Of a stretch of 64,000 nt of DNA, positions 61,237 to 64,000 are shown one piece after another. The position numbers were made by a program, and so were the translations under genes. A model generated the notes under the pieces. It saw nothing but the letters and a program-made list of their open reading frames with translations, was not told the origin of the DNA and ran no database searches. The DNA comes from an uncultured Ruminococcus sp. Lineage in GTDB: Bacteria; Bacillota; Clostridia; Lachnospirales; Lachnospiraceae. Within the stretch, counting starts at the first letter, position 1. Every line of letters starts with the position of its first letter. The stretch is taken from contig UQVC01000006.1 of assembly GCA_900544395.1 (NCBI GenBank), positions 39,196-103,195 of the forward strand, written 5' to 3'.

Positions 61237-62535
61237 ATGTACAGAGAAGTAGAAAAACATTTACTTATATGGAAAAATAGTGTAAATAGAAAGCCGCTGA
61301 TACTTAGAGGAGCAAGGCAGGTAGGGAAAACCTGGATTATGAAAGAATTTGGAAAGAAATATTACAAGTCTTGTGCATATGTCAGTCTGGATGAAAATGA
61401 GAGAATGGAAGAAGTATTTCGGGAAGCATTTGATATTCAGAGGATTTTACTTTCTCTTGAAATTGAGGTTGGATTTAAAATAAAAGCAGAGGAGACTCTG
61501 ATCATCTTGGATGAGATCCAGGAAATTCCCAGAGCATTGAAGTCGTTAAAATATTTTCAGGAAAATGCACCGCAATACCATATTATTGCAGCGGGGTCTC
61601 TTCTTGGGATTGCGCTGCATGAGGGGACTTCATTTCCGGTGGGAAAGGTGGACTTCTGTGATTTATATCCGTTTACTTTTCGGGAGTTTTTAATGGCATG
61701 TGGAGAACAGATGCTGGTAGAAATAATGGATGAACGTCAATTTGATGTGATGAAAGCTTTTAAAAGCAAATATATCGATTATTTGAAATATTATTATTAT
61801 GTTGGCGGGATGCCGGAAGCTGTTTTGCAGTTTGTAACAGATCATGATCTGAAAATGGTACGGGCAGTACAGAATAAATTACTCTTGGCTTATGAAAATG
61901 ATCTGTCAAAACATGCGCCAAATGAAATTGTAACGAGAATCCGATTGTTATGGAATTCAATTCCAGCACAGTTAGCCAAGGAAAATAAAAAATTTATCTA
62001 CGGACTTGTCAGAGAAGGAGCCAGAGCCAGAGAATATGAAGTGGCGATTACATGGCTTTTAGATATTGGGTTGATTTATAAAGTGAATAGAGTGAAAAAA
62101 CCAGATTTTCCGCTTTGTGCATACCAGGATTTTTCTGCGTTTAAACTATTTGTTCTGGATGTGGGACTTTTAGGCGCAATGTCGAGACTAAGTGCAAAGG
62201 TCATTTTAGAAGGGAGTCGATTATTTGAAGAGTTTAAAGGGGCATTGACAGAACAATATGTGTTGCAGCAGTTAGTTGTCAATCCTGAAAATGATATTTT
62301 TTATTGGTCATCCGAAAGTGGTACCGCAGAATTAGATTTTTTGGTACAGAATGATGACAGGATCATACCAATTGAGGTGAAGGCAGAAGAAAATCTCCAG
62401 GCAAAGAGTTTGAAGATTTTTACAGAAAAATATAAAAATGAAAATGCAGTAAGAACATCGATGAGTGATTACAGGAAAGAAGAGTGGCTGACCAATCTGC
62501 CGCTTTATGCAGTCGGCAATCTGAATCAATTTTAA
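61237..62535 (+). CDS. AAA-type ATPase with DUF4143 domain
   Basis: A 432-residue protein. The AAA_14-type ATPase domain (1-~200) has Walker A GARQVGKT (25-32), Walker B TLIILDEIQ and sensor region IIAAGSLLGIALHEG. The C-terminal DUF4143 part (~220-400) includes GALTEQYVLQQL and FYWSSESGTAELDFLV...PIEVKA, an E-D-ExK arrangement like PD-(D/E)XK nuclease folds. Such ATPases occur in many copies in gut anaerobes; their function is not settled. RBS GAAGGTGAG. Lower GC than neighbours and the repeat array upstream hint at an acquired or mobile unit. Confidence 0.9.
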   Translation: MYREVEKHLLIWKNSVNRKPLILRGARQVGKTWIMKEFGKKYYKSCAYVSLDENERMEEVFREAFDIQRILLSLEIEVGFKIKAEETLIILDEIQEIPRALKSLKYFQENAPQYHIIAAGSLLGIALHEGTSFPVGKVDFCDLYPFTFREFLMACGEQMLVEIMDERQFDVMKAFKSKYIDYLKYYYYVGGMPEAVLQFVTDHDLKMVRAVQNKLLLAYENDLSKHAPNEIVTRIRLLWNSIPAQLAKENKKFIYGLVREGARAREYEVAITWLLDIGLIYKVNRVKKPDFPLCAYQDFSAFKLFVLDVGLLGAMSRLSAKVILEGSRLFEEFKGALTEQYVLQQLVVNPENDIFYWSSESGTAELDFLVQNDDRIIPIEVKAEENLQAKSLKIFTEKYKNENAVRTSMSDYRKEEWLTNLPLYAVGNLNQF

Positions 62536-62539
62536 AGAC

Positions 62540-62582
62540 AGATCCCTTCGCAGTGTCAAAAAACTACGAAGGGATCTTTTTT
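62540..62582 (+). terminator. Terminator of the DUF4143 gene
   Basis: AGATCCCTTCG (62540-62550) pairs with CGAAGGGATCT (62567-62577), with inner AGT/ACT, followed by six T. Confidence 0.88.
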
Positions 62583-62641
62583 GTGGAAAGTCATCCTTAC
62601 TTCGGATATAAGACCTGCGTGTAAAAGTGAAAAAGAAAAAC

Positions 62642-62690
62642 AAACAGTATATAACAGTTGACAACAGATACATACTGTTATATACTGTTT
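62642..62690 (+). promoter_or_regulatory. GntR-type operator: perfect 17-bp inverted repeat covering the promoter
   Basis: The arm AAACAGTATATAACAGT (62642-62658) is matched perfectly in inverted form at 62674-62690, with a 15-bp centre. The promoter TTGACA (62658-62663), 17-bp spacer and TATACT (62681-62686) lies across it, with the -10 inside the right arm. A bound repressor would block the promoter, so the GntR gene is probably self-regulated. Confidence 0.9.
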
Positions 62691-62709
62691 ACAACGAAGG
62701 GAGGAACAT

Positions 62710-63081
62710 ATGAGGATTATTATCAACAGTTCATCGATGATACCCATCTATGAACAGATTGTAGAACAGATCAAAGCTCAGATTTTGAGTGGTGAGTTAA
62801 AGGAAAATGATAATCTCCCATCCGTCCGTACCTTGTCAAAAGACTTGAGGATCAGCGCGCTGACTGTGAAAAAGGCGTACGATTCGCTGGAGCAGGAAGG
62901 ATTTACAGTTACCGTACATGGAAAAGGAACATATGTAGCTGCGGCGAACAAAGAGATGATGATGGAAGAGTATCGAAGGGAGATCGAGGAAGATCTGACA
63001 GAAGTGATACGTAAGGCAAAACGATATGGTCTGCCGGAAGAGGATATCCGGGAGATGCTGGAGTTGATATTGGAGGGATAG
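62710..63081 (+). CDS. GntR-family (YtrA subfamily) transcriptional regulator
   Basis: A 123-residue regulator: winged helix-turn-helix (SSMIPIYEQIVEQIKAQILS, LPSVRTLSKDLRISALTVKK and GKGTYVAA) followed by only ~45 residues of helix, the short effector-less layout of the YtrA group. These usually repress an adjacent ABC transporter. Here an ATP-binding gene follows 3 bp later, and a perfect palindrome covers the promoter. RBS GGGAGGA. The inducing signal is unknown; cell-envelope-active compounds are common for the group. Confidence 0.94.
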   Translation: MRIIINSSSMIPIYEQIVEQIKAQILSGELKENDNLPSVRTLSKDLRISALTVKKAYDSLEQEGFTVTVHGKGTYVAAANKEMMMEEYRREIEEDLTEVIRKAKRYGLPEEDIREMLELILEG

Positions 63082-63084
63082 TAT

Positions 63085-63936
63085 ATGCTGAGATTAGAAC
63101 ATGTAAAGAAGCAGTATCAGAAATTTACTCTGGATTGTTCTCTGGAAGTAAAACCAGGCTGCATTACCGGTTTGATCGGACAGAATGGAGCGGGAAAATC
63201 TACTACATTTAAGGCGGCTCTTGGTCTGATCCGGACAGATGACGGAAGCATTGAAGTGTTAGGAAAAAGGGGGCAGGATCTGACAGGACAGGATCGTCAG
63301 AAATTGGGAGTAGTGCTTTCGGATGCGGGATTCAGCGAGTTTCTTCTTGGAAAAGATGTGGTATCTGTGATGCAGGCTATGTATCCGAAGTTCGATAAGG
63401 AAAGATTTCTTTCCAGATGCAAGGAATTTCAGATTCCCATGGATAAGAAGATCAAAGAGTTTTCCACAGGAATGAAAGCAAAGTTAAAAGTGCTGCTTGC
63501 ATTGTCTCATGATGCCAGTCTGCTGATCCTGGATGAACCGACAGCAGGGCTGGATGTAGCGGCAAGGGAAGAGGTGTTGGATCTTCTGCGGGAATATATG
63601 GAAGAGAAGGAGAATCGTGCAATTTTGATCAGCTCCCATATTTCCAGTGATCTGGAGGGGCTGTGTGATGATCTGTACATGATCCACGATGGGAAAATCG
63701 TGCTTCATGAAGAAACGGATGTGCTGCTTGGAGAGTATGCGGTTCTGAAGGTAGATGAAGAGCAGTATCAGACATTGGATAAACAATATATTCTCAGCCG
63801 GAAAAAGACGCCGTTTGGTTATGAACTTTTGACAGACCAAAAGCAGTTTTATCTGGAAAACTATCCGAAAGTTGTGGTTGAAAAGGGTACGATTGACGAG
63901 GCGATTTTAATGATGATCAAGGGGGAGAGAGTATGA
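63085..63936 (+). CDS. ABC transporter ATP-binding protein
   Basis: A 283-residue ATPase with Walker A GQNGAGKST (residues 32-40), signature FSTGMKAKLKV, Walker B LLILDEPTAGLD and H-loop ISSHISSD, followed by a ~70-residue C-terminal extension seen in YtrB/BcrA-like exporter ATPases. It lies 3 bp after the YtrA-type regulator and overlaps the next gene by 4 bp (ATGA), so it pairs with that membrane subunit. Substrate unknown; resistance to envelope-active agents or lipid export is plausible for this operon type. Confidence 0.94.
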   Translation: MLRLEHVKKQYQKFTLDCSLEVKPGCITGLIGQNGAGKSTTFKAALGLIRTDDGSIEVLGKRGQDLTGQDRQKLGVVLSDAGFSEFLLGKDVVSVMQAMYPKFDKERFLSRCKEFQIPMDKKIKEFSTGMKAKLKVLLALSHDASLLILDEPTAGLDVAAREEVLDLLREYMEEKENRAILISSHISSDLEGLCDDLYMIHDGKIVLHEETDVLLGEYAVLKVDEEQYQTLDKQYILSRKKTPFGYELLTDQKQFYLENYPKVVVEKGTIDEAILMMIKGERV

Positions 63937-64000
63937 AAGGATTGTTGAGACGAGATTTGTCAAGGTTATTTTCTCCCGCTGAATACAAATGTCCAACTTT
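63933..64000 (+). CDS. ABC-2-type permease subunit, 3' end beyond the window
   Basis: The frame starts at ATG 63933 in the ATGA overlap with the ATPase gene and is open to the window end: MKGLLRRDLSRLFSPAEYK and three more residues. MKGLLxxDL is the usual opening of ABC-2 permeases paired with GntR/ABC cassettes. Only 22 codons are visible, so the call rests mainly on position. Confidence 0.6.
   Translation, partial: MKGLLRRDLSRLFSPAEYKCPT

Overview
The window reads as a chromosomal segment of a low-to-mid GC, spore-forming anaerobic Firmicute of the family Lachnospiraceae (Blautia / Mediterraneibacter / Dorea-like). The grounds are the SCIFF peptide with its radical-SAM maturase, SpoVT, pyruvate phosphate dikinase, the run relA - MBL hydrolase - hemZ - hisS - aspS, a THF riboswitch before folT, and a cell-wall-anchored GH29 fucosidase with a KTGD-type sorting tail. 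All names come from reading the translated sequence; no database search was run.

Layout. (1) 1-6.0 kb: glycan utilisation, with a GH2 enzyme (5' end off the window), a GPH sugar symporter and a membrane-anchored GH3 enzyme with inverted domain order. (2) 6.1-11.5 kb: glycerol / glycerol-3-phosphate catabolism: glpP, glpK, then a promoter and GlpP-type terminator hairpin, then a three-gene oxidoreductase set. (3) 11.6-17.9 kb: M16C peptidase, era, a YqzL-like peptide overlapping recO, and glycyl-tRNA synthetase. (4) 18.0-23.4 kb: purine salvage, with an unusual structured leader, two adenine-deaminase paralogues (one lacking metal-binding residues) and an NCS2 permease. (5) 23.4-33 kb: M18 aminopeptidase, a frameshifted Crp/Fnr regulator, ppdK, a lipoprotein cyclophilin, a MATE pump broken by a nonsense codon under an intact MerR promoter, an SseB-family protein, and folT. 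(6) 33-37.4 kb: a minus-strand lipid-type operon (yqeY, a UgtP/MGDG-type glycosyltransferase, a PlsY-like protein) facing a Na/Pi cotransporter with a phosphate-box-like array. (7) 37.4-43.1 kb: a repetitive coiled-coil protein, spoVT, and a TIGR04086 membrane protein, scfA (SCIFF), scfB and secDF. (8) 43.2-49.1 kb: a 1944-residue GH29 surface protein whose promoter spacer holds a run of eight G. (9) 49.3-58.5 kb: recJ, relA, an MBL hydrolase, hemZ, hisS and aspS. (10) 58.6-64 kb: tRNA-Gly, a DUF5684 protein, a degraded sugar operon (remnants of a solute-binding protein, a beta-mannosidase and a PfkB kinase), 33-bp repeats before a DUF4143 ATPase, and a GntR/ABC transporter operon running off the window.

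The most notable signals are the poly-G promoter of the fucosidase, the 33-bp repeat array with a related copy on the other side of a decayed operon, the unassigned terminator-embedded RNA fold before the adenine-deaminase genes, the disrupted MATE and Crp genes, and the SCIFF locus, whose peptide is below usual gene-calling size.
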